Program-made: the position numbers and the translations under genes
The notes under the pieces: generated by a model
The model's input: the letters and a program-made list of their open reading frames with translations, nothing else
Database searches by the model: none
What the model was told of the DNA's origin: nothing
DNA from: Caenorhabditis remanei
Taxonomy: Eukaryota; Nematoda; Chromadorea; Rhabditida; Rhabditidae
Reading direction: 5' to 3'
NCBI RefSeq assembly: GCF_010183535.1
Contig: NC_071329.1
Location: 124,001-188,000, forward strand
Length of the DNA: 64,000 nt
In this document: piece by piece, positions 21,012-33,641 of the stretch
Layout of the letters: each line of letters starts with the position of its first letter
Numbering within the stretch: the first letter of the stretch is position 1

Positions 21012-24000
21012 TTAGAGACGTTCGGCTCCACGAGACGCCATGTTGCGTAGATTTCCGTACACTTTCGATGGGTTTGAGCCTGAAAAATGAGGATTTATAT
21101 GGGAAACTGCTAGAGATTTTCAGAATTCTTTTCATCAGAATACCTTCCCTAAAAAACCACTATTTCCCACTTTCTCCCCGTCTTCTTCTTCTTCCCCGAG
21201 TAGAATTGCAACGATGGATTCATAGTAGAAAGAGAGAGGGAGAAAACCCATCCCGAATGCCATTCCACACCCGTCATTTTTTTTGGATCTCCGCATGTTT
21301 CTGCAATGTGTGTACAAACACACATTTCGTCGTGGTGGTGGGGCCCCCATCAAATGTGACACGGTGGTAAAGGAAACGACGGGGAGGAGAAGGACGACGA
21401 TGGAGAAGAAGTACTTGCTGACGGAGAGAAGTCGTTCGGGTCGAATCAAAGTGAAACTTTGTTTTCAGACTGTGAGTCTAGCGGGGGGTTTTGGACCGGA
21501 AATCGAAAGTTTCGAGAAGAAATTTGGGATTTTTGTGCGAAAAATTACGTTTTTTCCAGCTCAAAAACCTCATTTTCAGCGTCAAAACCATGATTTTCCA
21601 TTTTAATAGCGTGTCAATTGATGTTCCCAGTTCCGCTCAAATTGCCAGGAAACCCCTCTAATTGAGTGGACACATTTGATAGATGAATAATGGTGTCGAA
21701 TTGGAATTCAATAGGGAAAAAGCTGGGTGTCCACAAAAAACATTTCTGTGACAACATGTAATTTACAGACACACTATGCTACTAGGATAGCACAAAAGAG
21801 ATGGTTGGCACATAAAGGAAATGAGACAAGGGGGGATAGTGAAAGTGCAGGAGAATTACAAGCCGAACAATATGTTCAAATCGGAAATTAATAGTCTACG
21901 GCGGGGCTTTTCGAGTTTTGGCTTTTAGAGTTCAAAAACCAGGGTTCAGTAAGGATTTTTGGGGATCATCAATTGTGTTTTAAGAATAGAATTGGTGAGG
22001 TAGGACCTGGAATCCCTTCAAAACCTGTGTCATCAGATTCAGCGTGACCAGAGCTTTCAGAAAAGTATAAGCATGACCAGGTTTGCTTTCAATTGGATCT
22101 TACTACGAAAATATGGTTTGCGCCTTTAAATTGGACTACTGTAGTTTTCGCGGTGAGACCCAATTGAAAGCAAGCCTAGTCTTGATTAAACTTTTCTGAA
22201 AGCTCTTTTCACGCTGAATCAAATGATATAGGTTTGGTGGCCGAGTTTGGGTTTCTAGGCCACCAGATCCTTGTAGTCCAACTTACCAAGAATAAGACTG
22301 CAAACGGCGTTTCTGGCGAGCTTCAGATTCTGATAGGCGCCGAGAATGTGAATTTTCGTGTTGGCGACGACTGAAAATTCGGAAATTATGTTGCAAGAAC
22401 CCTAGATGTAAACATATCCATATAATTATATTTTTACATATATATTTGTCTGTCTGCTCTTTCATGTATCTCCCTTACCAATTCTAGTCTTCGTAGTATT
22501 CTCAATGACCAACTTGGTACGTCCATCCTTTCCAGCAATACGTCCAATCGCGCGGCTCACATGATCACCTTTCAGCGAGTGTTTCACATCGGCGATCTAT
22601 AATTTTGACAGGTTTTAGGCCAAATATGTAAATATTGTTCCCCAAAAAAACTGTAATTTCTCCTTATCAGTCTGAAAGGGGGTCGCTGCGTCTCTATTGT
22701 GTTCCTACACTCTCTCGTCGCCCAATTTAATCACTAAACCAACTTTTGGTCGCTTTCTCCTCTCAATTCCGAACGACGTACACATCAAATGTTGCGTCTT
22801 TCAGTTTAGAACTACAGTACACCTCCACTTCAGTCGCGGGTGGCGACCGAACTGGGCGGAGTCGCGACGTACTAGAGATACGGAGACGAAGAGAAAGAGG
22901 CGGAGAAGATTCAGTTATTAGCCCGACCTGGCGTCGTAAAGGTTGAAAACAGAAGGTGAATCGAAAGAAAAAGCATGATAATAATAATGGGGGGGCTCGC
23001 TTTTCCTCCACTCTTTCAAGGTTAATGGGCTTTTCGCTGGGTAGTAAGGAAGATGAGACATTTTAGTGGCAAGACAGAAGGTAGGATTGGCGGCGCCTTC
23101 CATGAATCCGGCAGAGGAAGAATGACATAGAACACCTGGCAAAACGAGTGGGAGCTATCGAAATTGACCTAGAATCTCAAGCTCTTACAATAGGGTTAGA
23201 TTATCGGGAGATTCAGAACTTTTAAATTGTAAAGAATGGTGTTTCAAGTGCGGAAAGAGTGGACATTGGCATCTCTACAAACATCTATCACACTATCATA
23301 TGAAACTCTACTTTTTCTGGCGCACCTTTACCACGTTCACGTCAAAATTGAAAGAAAATGGTGAAAGCGACCAAAAAAGCTTGAAAATTCGGTCGAAAAT
23401 GATCGAAAATCGTAAAATTCTCACCAAAAACACCCCAGCCAGTTATCTGGCGCGCACTTGACGCGTTTTTCAAAAATAGTCGAAAATGACCGTTTTTGAT
23501 TGTTTGTGACCCAAAATCTACAATTTTTTCTTATTTGTTGCTTAAAACATGTCTAATTTATCTTTTTCTGGCCGAAAATTCGATTTTTGAAAATTTCTGG
23601 CGCACCCTTTTTGACGCGTTTTCCAAGTGGTCGAAAATGGTGAAAAATTACTTTTAAACATACTTGTCAAGGGCCGGGCCGGGCCGGCCCGTCAGGCCCG
23701 TCTTTTTGGAGGCAATTTTTTTTTTCAATTTTTTTTCAAATTTTTTTTTCAAATTTGATTAAGGTGTACTGAGATGAACTCAGACTTTTCTCATAGAATA
23801 ATATGAGTGTCTTTTTGTCAATTTTTCCGCCTGAAAAATTGAAAATTTTTCTCAAAAATTTCATATCCCTGACAAGACGGGCCTGACGGGCCGAAGATTT
23901 CCAGGGCCGGGCTTTTTACGGGCCGGGCCGGGCCGGCGGGCCGGCCCGTCATTTAACAAGTATGCTTTTAAAAAAGCTTGAAAATCGACGAAAAACTGAA

Positions 24001-25897
24001 AAATTTTGCACATTTCCGGCGAAAAATGACATTTTTTGACAAAAATTATATTTTTTAAATTTCTGGCGCACATTTGACGCATTTTCGCAAGTGATCAATT
24101 TTTAGGCCTTGCTGAGCATGGCGCAGTGAGATTCTTCTGAATCTTCGTGTCATTCGATTGCCTCAACTCTTTTTTTATAGTTTCCAATGAATTTTCCAAA
24201 ATGTGTCCGCTCTCTGTCACCACGCATGTCAATCTGTCGGTTTGGACATTTATGACTAACAAAAAGTAGGAAATTTGACGAAACTTCTATCAATACCACT
24301 TCTCGTATCATTTCGGTTATGGGGTGATGAGAATAAGTGTCAAAGAAGTGTCAATCTGATCATAAAAGAATGAAGTGCTAAAAAGTGCTGAAATGGTTAC
24401 GTAAGAAGAAAGGAAGGGGGAGCAAAGAGGAGAAGTTGTGCTCTTCACAAATCTGCAAAAAAAACCTAAAATTGACAAATGTTACCTCGAAAGTCTCCAG
24501 GAACAAATGATCGAGTCGAATGAGAGCGATGGCGTCATTGACTTCAAATCCAAGAATGAAGGCACGAACGAAGTCGGTAGCCTTCTGCAAGTCTGTCGTC
24601 TCCTCTCGATCAGCTGGATTCCTCAACTCGACTTGTCTCTTCTTCAGATTAAAACGAATTTGTAGTCCCAAATTTTTGACGATCGGTGTGAAAATGTTGA
24701 CCCAGTTATCCTTGAGAGGTGTATAGCGATGTTTCGGTACTGCGACGACACGGAACTCTCCCTTCGCTCCTTTCGAACGTTTCGCCGATTTTGGTTCGCC
24801 TTCTGTCGTTTCTGCTGGAGTCGAGGAGTCATCTGGTTGAGAAACGTCTTCCATGACAACGTCGACCGCATTTCCAGCCTTTCTCTTGCGTTTTACCTAG
24901 AAAATTAGGAAATTTTCATCGTTTCGATAAAAATCGCGAAAATATCATACAAAAATGAGATTTTTGAGGTTATTTAGTGGAAAATTACTTTTTTTCACAA
25001 AAAAACACGGAAAAAAACAGAGTTTTTGCTCCAATGACACTTTTCAAGCTCTAAAATCCCCATTTTCGGCTTAAATCCGTCGAAAATCCTGTAAAATTAA
25101 CATAGCGGACATCCGGACTTATAGACACTCCTCAGACCTTAAAAATAGCAACTTTTAACGTTTTTCGGCCAAATTTTTGTATTTTTTACCGAAAAACCCC
25201 CAAAAAATCGTCAAAATGTGACATCTGGATGCACAGACAACCATGAATATATATTTTTAAAGTAGATTTTTACAGATTCCTCTAAGATTCGTCAATTTTC
25301 TGACTCATTCCCTCTTCCAACTATTTTTCTCCGTCATTTCTTCTCCAATTCAATATAACATCAGACGTTAAGGCGACCGCCCGTCGACAATAAAATTGCA
25401 GCCAAGAGGTATTTAAAAATCGAACAAAAAAACTGTTCCCTTTGTCATGTCTCTCTCTCTCTCTTGTGTGTTAAAATACCGCCGCGAAAGTTTGGAATCA
25501 GAGAGGAAATGATTGAAAAAAAGGTTTTATATCGACTACGAAATTTTTACGATCGATTCTTTTCAATTCTCGATAGATTTTGAAGGGGAATGAGTCAATC
25601 AGGGTTTTCTGAATGAAGTTTGATGAAAATTTATGATTTCGAGGGAGTTTCGTTCCGTATTCCCGTACCAATTTGAATTCATCGGCTCCTTTTGGAGCGG
25701 TGTCAACGTTCTGTTCGACGAGAGATGGAAGTGTGCTCGGCACGTCTTCATCGTCGAGAAGTTCCGGCATTCCTGAAAAATTGAGATTTTCAAGCAGAAA
25801 ATAACATTTTTCTATATGAAAAACTCCATTTCAGAAATTCCCTCTTACCTTCCTCCATTGGGAATTCATCATCGAATGCGGAGCTGCTGGTGGCCAT
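21012..25897 (-). CDS. pno-1: PNO1, KH-domain 40S ribosome-assembly factor
   Basis: Six exons in order: 25849-25897, 25669-25772, 24486-24896, 22479-22596, 22287-22370 and 21012-21079; 277 residues in frame. The conserved core includes HRYTPLKDNWVNIFTPIV, GLQIRFNLKKRQVELRNP and FILGFEVNDAIALIRLD, then the KH segment LKGDHVSRAIGRIAGKDGRT with its GKDG loop at 210-213, and the end SNPSKVYGNLRNMASR. This matches Pno1/Dim2, the partner of the Nob1 nuclease that binds pre-40S particles and helps mature the 18S rRNA 3' end. The acidic N-terminus is nematode-like. The exon 2 donor is GTACGG, chosen because it alone joins DEFKL in frame to VKRKRKAG. A TTCAG acceptor 12 bases upstream of the ATG lies about 260 bases after the UTP13 stop, so it is probably the second gene of an operon. 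Confidence 0.92.
22021..22235. repeat. Inverted-repeat element in a PNO1 intron
   Basis: AAACCTGTGTCATCAGATTC with GCTTTCAGAAAAGT on the left is mirrored by AAACTTTTCTGAAAGCTC and GAATCAAATGATATAGGTTT on the right. The inner arms (TTGCTTTCAATTGGAT and CCAATTGAAAGCAAG) also pair. It lies between the last two PNO1 exons. Confidence 0.65.
23659..23964. mobile_element. GGGCCGG-terminated element in a PNO1 intron
   Basis: The ends CATACTTGT and ACAAGTATG are perfect reverse complements, each followed inward by GGGCCGGGCCGGGCCGG-type tracts and a CAGGCCCGTC/GACGGGCCTG pair. The AT-rich core has no coding capacity. It shares termini with 30705-31035, 31960-32119, 51305-51604 and 57725-57969. Confidence 0.7.
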
Positions 25898-26168
25898 GTT
25901 TCCTCTGTCTGAATCGTAAAAGTCTAGTTTTGAATGATATTTTAAAAAAAAAACAAAGGAATAGATATAAAATCGCGAAATGACGATTGATAAATAGGTG
26001 AAAAACTTAAAAAATTATATTTTATGAATGGGATATTAACAGAACAAAAAATTCAACTAGAAAACGAAGAGAACAATAACAAAATAACAAGAACAACAGA
26101 TTTAAAAACGATGGAGATCTCGGAAAAAAGTTTTAAAAGTGCAAAAACTGTTTTTTTGAAAAATAAAT
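25898..26168 (-). other. UTP13-PNO1 intercistronic spacer with trans-splice acceptor
   Basis: 270 bases separate the UTP13 stop from the PNO1 start, and a GATTCAG acceptor is 12 bases before the PNO1 ATG (at about 25910 on the minus strand). This spacing is typical of Caenorhabditis operons, where the downstream gene receives SL2. Confidence 0.65.
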
Positions 26169-28977
26169 CTAAACAGCTGATCTCATTTGTCTCCAAACGA
26201 AATCAAACAACGAAACATCCTGTTTGGCTCTATCGAGGCGATCCATATGTCTCTGAGTATACGGTAGAAGTGATTCAATGTATCCATATGCGCCGGGCAT
26301 TGAAACCAAACGATCCGGTTCAATTATATGAATAATTTCATAGAATACACGTTGAGCAACTGGCGATGATCGACTGTTCGTATTCCATTTTACACAGAAT
26401 TGAAGCAGAACTTCAATTTGGCGCATGTCTAGACGACGGATCGATGAGGATAGTTCTTCCGGGGAGTCTTCGGACATGAGAGCGTTGATTACCTGGAATT
26501 AGAGGGGTGAAATCAAAGTTTTTTTAAAATCTGAAGTTTTGATCTACTCGCTTCCCCTAGTTTGCCCGCGAAATAAAAATTGTATCGTTTTCCCTCGTTA
26601 ATTGGGAAATTGAAAGATTCAGAAAAAAGAGACAGTTCTCAAGGCTATTTCGGTAGAGCGGAATTGTAAGAACTGCGTCGAGATAATAATTAGCTACTTT
26701 TTTTTGGACCGATCGCAAAAATCTATCTTATTTTGTGAATTTTTCTCTTTATATCCATTTTTTTCACCTTGAAAGCGCAAAACGGCTTTGCCAGTGTCAA
26801 TGCGAAAATCAATGCATCAGAATATCTCTTCTGACTCAATAAGTTAGTCAACGTCTGATCCTGCTCAATCGCCTCTCTTCTCTTCTCGTCTTCAATCTTC
26901 TGCTTCTCCTCTGTCACATCTTTCCACACAACAATTCGTCCATCAGTTCCAGCCGTCACAAATTCCGACTCATCTCGATTCTTTGACAGCGACCAAATCT
27001 TATCTGTATGTCCCTCAATAGTGCTCTCACAATCCGCTGTTTTGATCGTCCATATCTTGATAATTCCAGCGCTATCAGCAGAAACTAATTGAGTATCGTT
27101 TCTTGCGAAAATCACACGGAAAACTGCACACGAATGACCGGATATCGTTTGAAGACACGATTTTTCAGCAATATTCCAGATTCTGATTGTCATATCTCCA
27201 CTGCAAGAAGCCAACTTGTGCGAGTGCTTCGCGAATTTGACGTCTCCGACTCCTCGACGATGTCCTGACAGTGTTCCGCCGATTCCCAGCTGCATTTTGT
27301 GTGTGTCGATTTGCCAGAGTTTCACAAGTTTATCCATTCCACCGGTGGCAATTAGAGCGTCTGATTCGGAGATGTCAATGCAATTTACATCTTTTCCATG
27401 GGCAACCATCGTTGAGCTACATGTCAGTTTAGGGCTGAAAATCGAGAATTTATATTGAATACATCACATTAAAACAACTTACAGCTGCTCTACAAGATCT
27501 CTCTCCACATCAATTTTGACATCTTTCACCTTTCCCAAATCTCCTAATCCCCACAATTTAATGGTGCAGTCCGAAGAGACAGAGGCTAAAAACGGCGCTT
27601 TTGCACTATTCGAAATAGCCAACGCGGTGACTGTATTAGCATGTCCAGTAGCTGCCAGAAGTGGAATCAACGTGGCAGAATCTTCAGACGTCGTCACAAG
27701 TCTCCAGATGATAATCGAGTTGTCTTTGGAGCAAGAGGCGAGAAGAGTGGTGTCCCACGACGGGGAGACAACGGAGAGGACAGATTCAGTGTGGCCACGA
27801 ATCAATTGACAATCGAGAGTTTTCGTGTTGTAGAGACGGATTTCCGACGTGTTCGACCCGACTGCCATGAATCCCTCGTTTTTGTCAAGGAGACAGCAGG
27901 AGTAGATCTCATCATGGAATCCAACTATCTGTCTAGTGATTTTTAGATTTTCAAAATCCAAAATAATCAGATTTTGTTCGGCGGAAACAGCCAAGAATCG
28001 ATTCGATACAACGTCATAGGAGATGTCATCGATTTGAGCGCTAAAAGACAAAGTTTAGAAAATAAAACGGTGAAAAATTCTGAAAAATCTTTTTTTTAAT
28101 CACCTGGAAATTCGCTTCTTTCTAATCAATTTCGCTGTGTCAATAATCCATTCCTTAACGACTCCTTCCTCTCCAACAGTGAACAAATTTCCATTATGTC
28201 CGATTGCTCCGCTCTCAATAGACTCGTAAAGCGGCAAGACTCGAAGTGTTTCTTGTGTTTCTGTCTCATGAATACTCATAGTTTGATCTCTGGATAGCGC
28301 GATGACTACACGGGAATCTGGTACTTGAAGTAGTGCGGTGATATGAGAATTATGAGAATTCCACGTGTTCACATGCTTTTTTGGAGCTCCTTTCATAATA
28401 TTATAGAGGTGAAGTTGTCCCTCTAAATATCCAACCACAAGTTTCTCATTCTTTCCAAATACAACCGCAGAGACGACTGATGGACCTTTCAAAGTATGAG
28501 TACACTGTTGCTCAACTAAATTCCAGACTTTAACAACGTGATCCGCACTTCCAGTAGCCAAAAGATTGCCTTCTTCATTGAATTCCAGCACTAGAATCGG
28601 TGCGGTATGCATAGTTTTCCAAGTTCTAGCCAATTCTGGTTTGGTGGTGCTCGGGTCCAAAGGAATCGTGTACTCACGAATCACCTGGTTATTGTAAGCG
28701 ACTAGAAGACGATTACGATTCTTGTCGACAGCGGTACAAGTGATTCGAAGCTCATCTTCAGAATCGCCGATTGTATAACTGAAAAATTGAACGTTTTAGG
28801 TAAAAACTTATCGATTTTCACAAACCTCGCACTATTATCCTCCAAATCAATGACTCTAACAACATTTGTGCACGTTGAAAACAACTTCTGTCCGTTTGCA
28901 CTCCATCTAACAGTTCCACCGGTGTAGACTGCCTCGACACTTCTAGCCGCCGCGATTTCTTTGATAGGTTCTGTCAT
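26169..28977 (-). CDS. UTP13: UTP13/TBL3, WD40 protein of the small-subunit processome
   Basis: Five exons in order: 28826-28977, 28104-28778, 27483-28040, 26768-27434 and 26169-26492; 791 residues, close to human TBL3. Many WD40 repeats are readable, e.g. [43 protein letters not shown] and [15 protein letters not shown], consistent with two tandem beta-propellers. The last exon ([20 protein letters not shown]) is the helical Utp13 C-terminal domain, which makes this UTP13 rather than another WD protein. UTP13 belongs to the UTP-B (PWP2) complex that acts on 18S rRNA precursor in the nucleolus. A TTTTCAG acceptor lies 5 bases before the ATG, so the first cistron is trans-spliced. It shares a divergent upstream region with nos-3 and heads the operon that contains PNO1. 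Confidence 0.93.
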
Positions 28978-29642
28978 TTTACCTGAAAATTAGTATTTCT
29001 TGATACAAAAATACCGAATTATTATTTATATAACAAAAATAAATTTTTTTTGAACAAAAAATGCCGATAAAAATCTGAAATTAGGGTCAAAAAATCACAT
29101 GATTCACTAAAAAATAAAAATTCACTGCCCCGTAAATCGACACAATGTTAAAACGAACGAGAACGTCTCTTCGCGGCGAGACCCGTAGGCGAAGAAACTC
29201 GATGCGCCTTTAACCGGCTCTCTTCCATTTTTATCGATGAATTTATTAGCGTTCTCCCGCAAAAAGTTATAGTATTTTTATTGATTTTTCATGGAAGTTG
29301 TAATAAAAATACGTGGAAATTTGAAAATTTTGACGATTCGGAACAGTTTCTGCTGAAAATTCGATTGAAAAGTGCGGCAATTTTCTGAAAAATTTTTCAC
29401 TCGAAATTTTTGTCAATAAACAACAACAAGAAACCAGTTTTCATAGATCGCTGTTTTTGTTTTGATTCATTTTTTTTAATTTTGATAATTTACAATGGGA
29501 AATTGATTTTTACTGTATTGTTTCTTCTCATTTCTCTTTATGGTAAAACTTAAAAATTTTCTCGATTTTCTTCATTTTTTGAGAAATCCTTTTGTTTAAA
29601 ACAATCAAATAATTTAAAATTTCAGTCAGCTTACACTTGGTA
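28978..29642. promoter_or_regulatory. Shared upstream region of the UTP13 operon and nos-3
   Basis: 665 bases between divergent starts, with no coding exon. It contains a GC-rich patch around 29155-29215 (CTTCGCGGCGAGACCCG and ATGCGCCTTTAACCGG). The latter 16-mer recurs at 41058-41073, so it may belong to a repeat rather than a promoter element. Confidence 0.45.
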
Positions 29643-32600
29643 ATGTCTGGACAGCAGTTCCAGCAACATTCACAGCAACAGCAGCCACAGCAACAACGTG
29701 CGCCAGTCAACAATTATAATAACAATACAAAAGCTCACAACAACAATAGCAAAAACAATTCGACGACATCTCATTCGGCGACAAACTCATCGGCCAACGT
29801 CACCTCTGGAATATCGTTTGAATACGCCGAACCGCCCGGTAATACAAATCGCACCACTCCGGATTCGGGTCTAGGTACCGACGATCAGAAGCAGCCAGTC
29901 ACGCCGCAACAACAACAGTCACAGACGAATTCGACTCCTCGTGGTCCGCCTGGATTTGTAAGTGCAGAAAATTAGAAGGAAGACTGAAAAAAAACGATTT
30001 TATTTCACAATTTTAGATTTTCAACAAAAAAATGGAGAGAAGTCGTTTAAAATCAAGCTATTTTTGACAATTACAACAATTTCGTGCGAAATTGCATTAA
30101 TTTGTCCAGTTTTCCACTGAAACATTGCAAAATCTTCGTTTTTTCTCGGTTGATGCAACCGCCAGCACCGTATAATTAGCTCCGATCATATGATCTTGAA
30201 AAAAGATAATATGTGCAATGTTTCACTGTAATTATGAAGATAATTCAGCGGGAAATCTAATCTTTTTATGTTTTAACGGTTTCGTCTTGATTTTTGTGAA
30301 AATATTGTGTAAAATTTATCAACATCTGCATTTTTCAGAACCAAAACCGAGGTCCACCACCACATCATCGGCTACATCACCAACAACAACAACATCCGAA
30401 TAACTTTCATCATCAAAACCCGCAACAAACTCAATTCTATCCACAAGGAGCTCCTTCAGGTGGAATGGTTTATTATAATGTTCCTCAGCAACAACAACAA
30501 CAACAAGGAGGCGGTGGAATGTATCCACAACAAGATGGATACGATCAACAGCAACCGTATGGTGGTCCAGGAGGTTATGATGGTGGTCAACAGCAACGAG
30601 GAGGTGCACCCGGTTATCGGGTAAGAAATGGAGCCTACTAGATTTTTGTGCAAAAATCGCTTTTTTCCGCAGTTTTCAGCAAAAAAGCTTATTTTTATCT
30701 GATTCATACTTGAAAATCGGGCCGGCGCGTAACTCGCTTAAAACGCAATGTTATGGGCTGAAAATTATACCAAAATGAAGATCTCGGCGAGTTCTATGTC
30801 CGTGACTTACTATGGTTCGGGTGACTATTTGTTAATGCGCCGCGGGCCGAGAAAAAGTGCTAAACGCGAAAATGGCTAAAAAATCCATTCTATCCCGGCC
30901 CGCGGCACATTAACGAATAGCCATTCGTCCCGTAGTAGGTCACAGACATAGAACTCGTCGAGATCTACATTTTGGTATATTTTTCAGTTTATAAAATTGC
31001 GTTTCAATTACGCGCCGGCCCAGTTTGCAAGTATGTTCACTATTAATTTTCACTATTTTCCAGTACCAACCAATGGAGGGACCTCCGGGTGGTTACGACG
31101 ATCCGAATGGAAACGGCAGTTTTGTGATTCACGGCCCAAATGACGGGTTCGATGGACGGCCTCAATATAGTGAGTTGGCTGAAAAATTCTCTTAATAACA
31201 CGATAATTCCAGATCCACAAGCAGGTCCAGCCCAAATGCAACAAGGACATCCGCCACCAATGGCACCACAACAAAACCAACAAATGATGAATCCAGGTGG
31301 CTACGATATCGATCAATTCCGTCCGCCAGGTTCAGGTGGCCAAGGATATCCACCACAACAACCGCAACAAGGACCACAAAGTCAAGGGTCAGCTCAGTTC
31401 TACGCGGGGCCAGTCATTCATCAAGGACCAGCTGGACAACAAGGTGGTTTCAATGGAGCACAGGGACAGTATCGTGGACCGCAAGGAGGTCATCAGGGAC
31501 CACCAGGACCACCGCCTCAAATGGTACAAATGATGGGTCCACCACCGCCACAAGGACAACAACCACCAATGATGTACAATGTCTATCCACAGGTGTTTAT
31601 TCCAATGCCACAACCAATCGTTGTACGACAACAGCCAGCTGTCACATCGAGCTCCGATACTTCTGGAAAAGATGGCGGTCGGAAGAACAAACGAAACAGT
31701 CAGAATGAGACGGAACCGGACACTCAGAGTCAGCTCGATGCGCCGCCACCACAACAGCAGCCGCAACAAGCAGGGCCACCACAACCGCAAGGATATGGAG
31801 AATATGTGCAGAATCCGTATCATAGACAGATGCAACCTGGATTCGGAAACTTCCAACAACCTCCACCGCATCAACAGCAAGTGGATCCGCAGATTCACCA
31901 GCAACAACAACAGCAAATGCATCAAATGCAGGTAAGTAGAAGAAGTTTTTTGAAAGGGCCATACTTGCAAACCTGGCCGGCCCGTAATTCTCTTAAAACT
32001 CGTTTTGGGCTGAAAAATATACCAAAATGTAGATCTCAGCGAGTTCTATGTCTTTTTCAGCCCATAAAATTGCGTTTTTAGCGAGCTACGAGCCGGCCCG
32101 TTTTCGGTTTGCAAGCATGGTTCAGACCATGATCTATCCCAATTCGACCCCGATAACAACCCCGTCAGATGTTTCAGCAAATGAATCAATACGGTATGGT
32201 ACCACACGGAGCTCCGCCCCCACACGCCGCAATGATGAATCAGATGAATGCGATGAATCAACAGCAGCCACAACAACAACATCAACAACAATATCCGCCA
32301 CAATTCGTTCAAATGGGTCCGGGAGCCGGTGTGCCACCACACATGCCGCCGCACCAACTTGCTCAACACATGCAGCAACAGAGGCGTCAGGGAAATGTGG
32401 AGCCACTAATGGGTGCGGCACCGTACCCAATGCCCCCGATGGGTGGTCCAGGTCAAGGAAGAGGTGCAGGAGTGTTCCAACAACCAATCGGATACTTCAA
32501 TGCACCGATTCCACGAGGAGGTGGGGCGGGAAGAGGTGGCCGAGGTGGCGGACGTGGAGGAAACTCCAATTATCAGCATTCACGTCAGAACTCCAATCAA

Positions 32601-33641
32601 AGTTGGCATTCTTCCCAGAATCAAGGTCCACGTGGCAACAATTTCGAGACATCTCACTACCAGACAACTCCAGATCAGCAAGTAGAAGAGATTACCAACA
32701 GAATTGAGCATCTTCAACCGGTCAGCTCCAGAACTGGATCACCGAACAAGCAGATGCTCCAACTAGTCGATTCGAAAGTCGAAGCAGGGGATGGTGGAGC
32801 TCAAGACCAACCGAATTCCAACGAGAACAGTCGATCGAGTACTCCACGCCATCGGAAGAAAAAGGACTTGAGACAGAAGTTGGAGGCTAACGAGGAGGAG
32901 CAGAAACAGCCGGTCGAGGAGCCACAGAAAGAGCTGACACCGCCTCCGGTTGAGCCAGTTCCAGCTCCAGTTGTTGAGGCAGCTGTTGAAGCTGTTGAGC
33001 AGCAGGAGCCAACCACCGGATTTCATTGTTATCGATGTGCGTATTATGATATGTCCAAGGAAGAGATAGCGTCGCATAAGTGAGTTTTCAGCTATTTTTC
33101 TCCAATTTATTTTCTTTTTTTAGCATACGCAAAGAAAATGGTGATTTGTGGTGTGAACACATGAAGAAGATTGCATGTGTGCACTGCGATGCCATAGGTG
33201 AGAAAGGACATCATCCACTCGTTTGCCCGAAGAAAAAAGAAGAGGAACGAATCGAAAAGTCTCGAGAATCGTCTCAAAATCGTGTTGCTACACCTCAAAC
33301 GAAGTCAAAAGATCCACAAGAGATCAATGACGATTCTGATTTAGTTGGAGATGCTGAAACGTCCGCAACGGAGCCGTCAACCACGCAACATCATCCAAAA
33401 TCTCGTCAAAACTCGGAGAATCGTTCGGAACGTGGCTATCATCGTGGTGGTTATAACAGTAGCTATCGTGGACGGTCATCTGGAGGAAACGGAGCACGTG
33501 GTGGTGGAAGAGGTTATTCACGCGGAGGCAGAGGAAGTTATGAGGTTTGTTTGGATGATTTTTTGCTGGAAATCATGTATTTTTGGCTGTAATTCTCTGA
33601 AAAATCACCCTTTCAAAAGTTTTCAGAATAAAAAGCACTAA
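29643..33641 (+). CDS. nos-3: NOS-3, Nanos-family RNA-binding translational regulator
   Basis: Seven exons: 29643-29957, 30339-30620, 31064-31169, 31213-31931, 32169-33079, 33124-33544 and 33627-33641; 922 residues. The N-terminal 700 residues are Gln/Asn/Pro/Gly-rich (prion-like low complexity), with an RGG patch near GRGGRGGGRGG. The C-terminal zinc finger exactly follows the Nanos pattern C-X2-C-X12-H-X10-C-X7-C-X2-C-X7-H-X4-C: C761, C764, H777, C788, C796, C799, H807, C812. Intron 5 splits it just after H777. A second RGG tract ends the protein. Nanos proteins act with Pumilio/FBF proteins; C. elegans NOS-3 works with FBF in the hermaphrodite sperm-to-oocyte switch. The last exon is only 15 bases (NKKH-stop); failing to splice it would add a different short tail. 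Introns 2 and 4 each hold a GGCCGG element. Confidence 0.94.
30705..31035. mobile_element. GGGCCGG-terminated palindromic element, nos-3 intron 2
   Basis: CATACTTG and CAAGTATG termini, then CGGGCCGGCGCG inward. Internal arms TTCTATGTCCGTGACTTACT and AGTAGGTCACAGACATAGAA pair, so the whole sequence folds. It is closely related to 51305-51604 in the wee-1.3 intron, sharing the CCCGCGGCACATTAACGA box. Confidence 0.8.
31960..32119. mobile_element. Deletion derivative of the GGCCGG element, nos-3 intron 4
   Basis: It begins CATACTTGCAAACCTGGCCG and ends GGTTTGCAAGCATG, with the same ATACCAAAATGTAGATCTC and GAGTTCTATGTC segments as the 330-base copy in intron 2 but without the centre. A second insertion of the same family in one gene. 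Confidence 0.75.

Noticed and set aside
22763..23142. Minus-strand frames in a PNO1 intron near a GC-rich block
   Set aside because: Lie between well-defined PNO1 exons with no in-frame joins; composition is low-complexity.
25498..25668. Reading through exon 2 of PNO1 to give a separate small protein ending PFFQSFPL
   Set aside because: Using the GTACGG donor at 25668 joins DEFKL to the PNO1 body in frame and matches the vertebrate N-terminal layout, so one gene is more economical.
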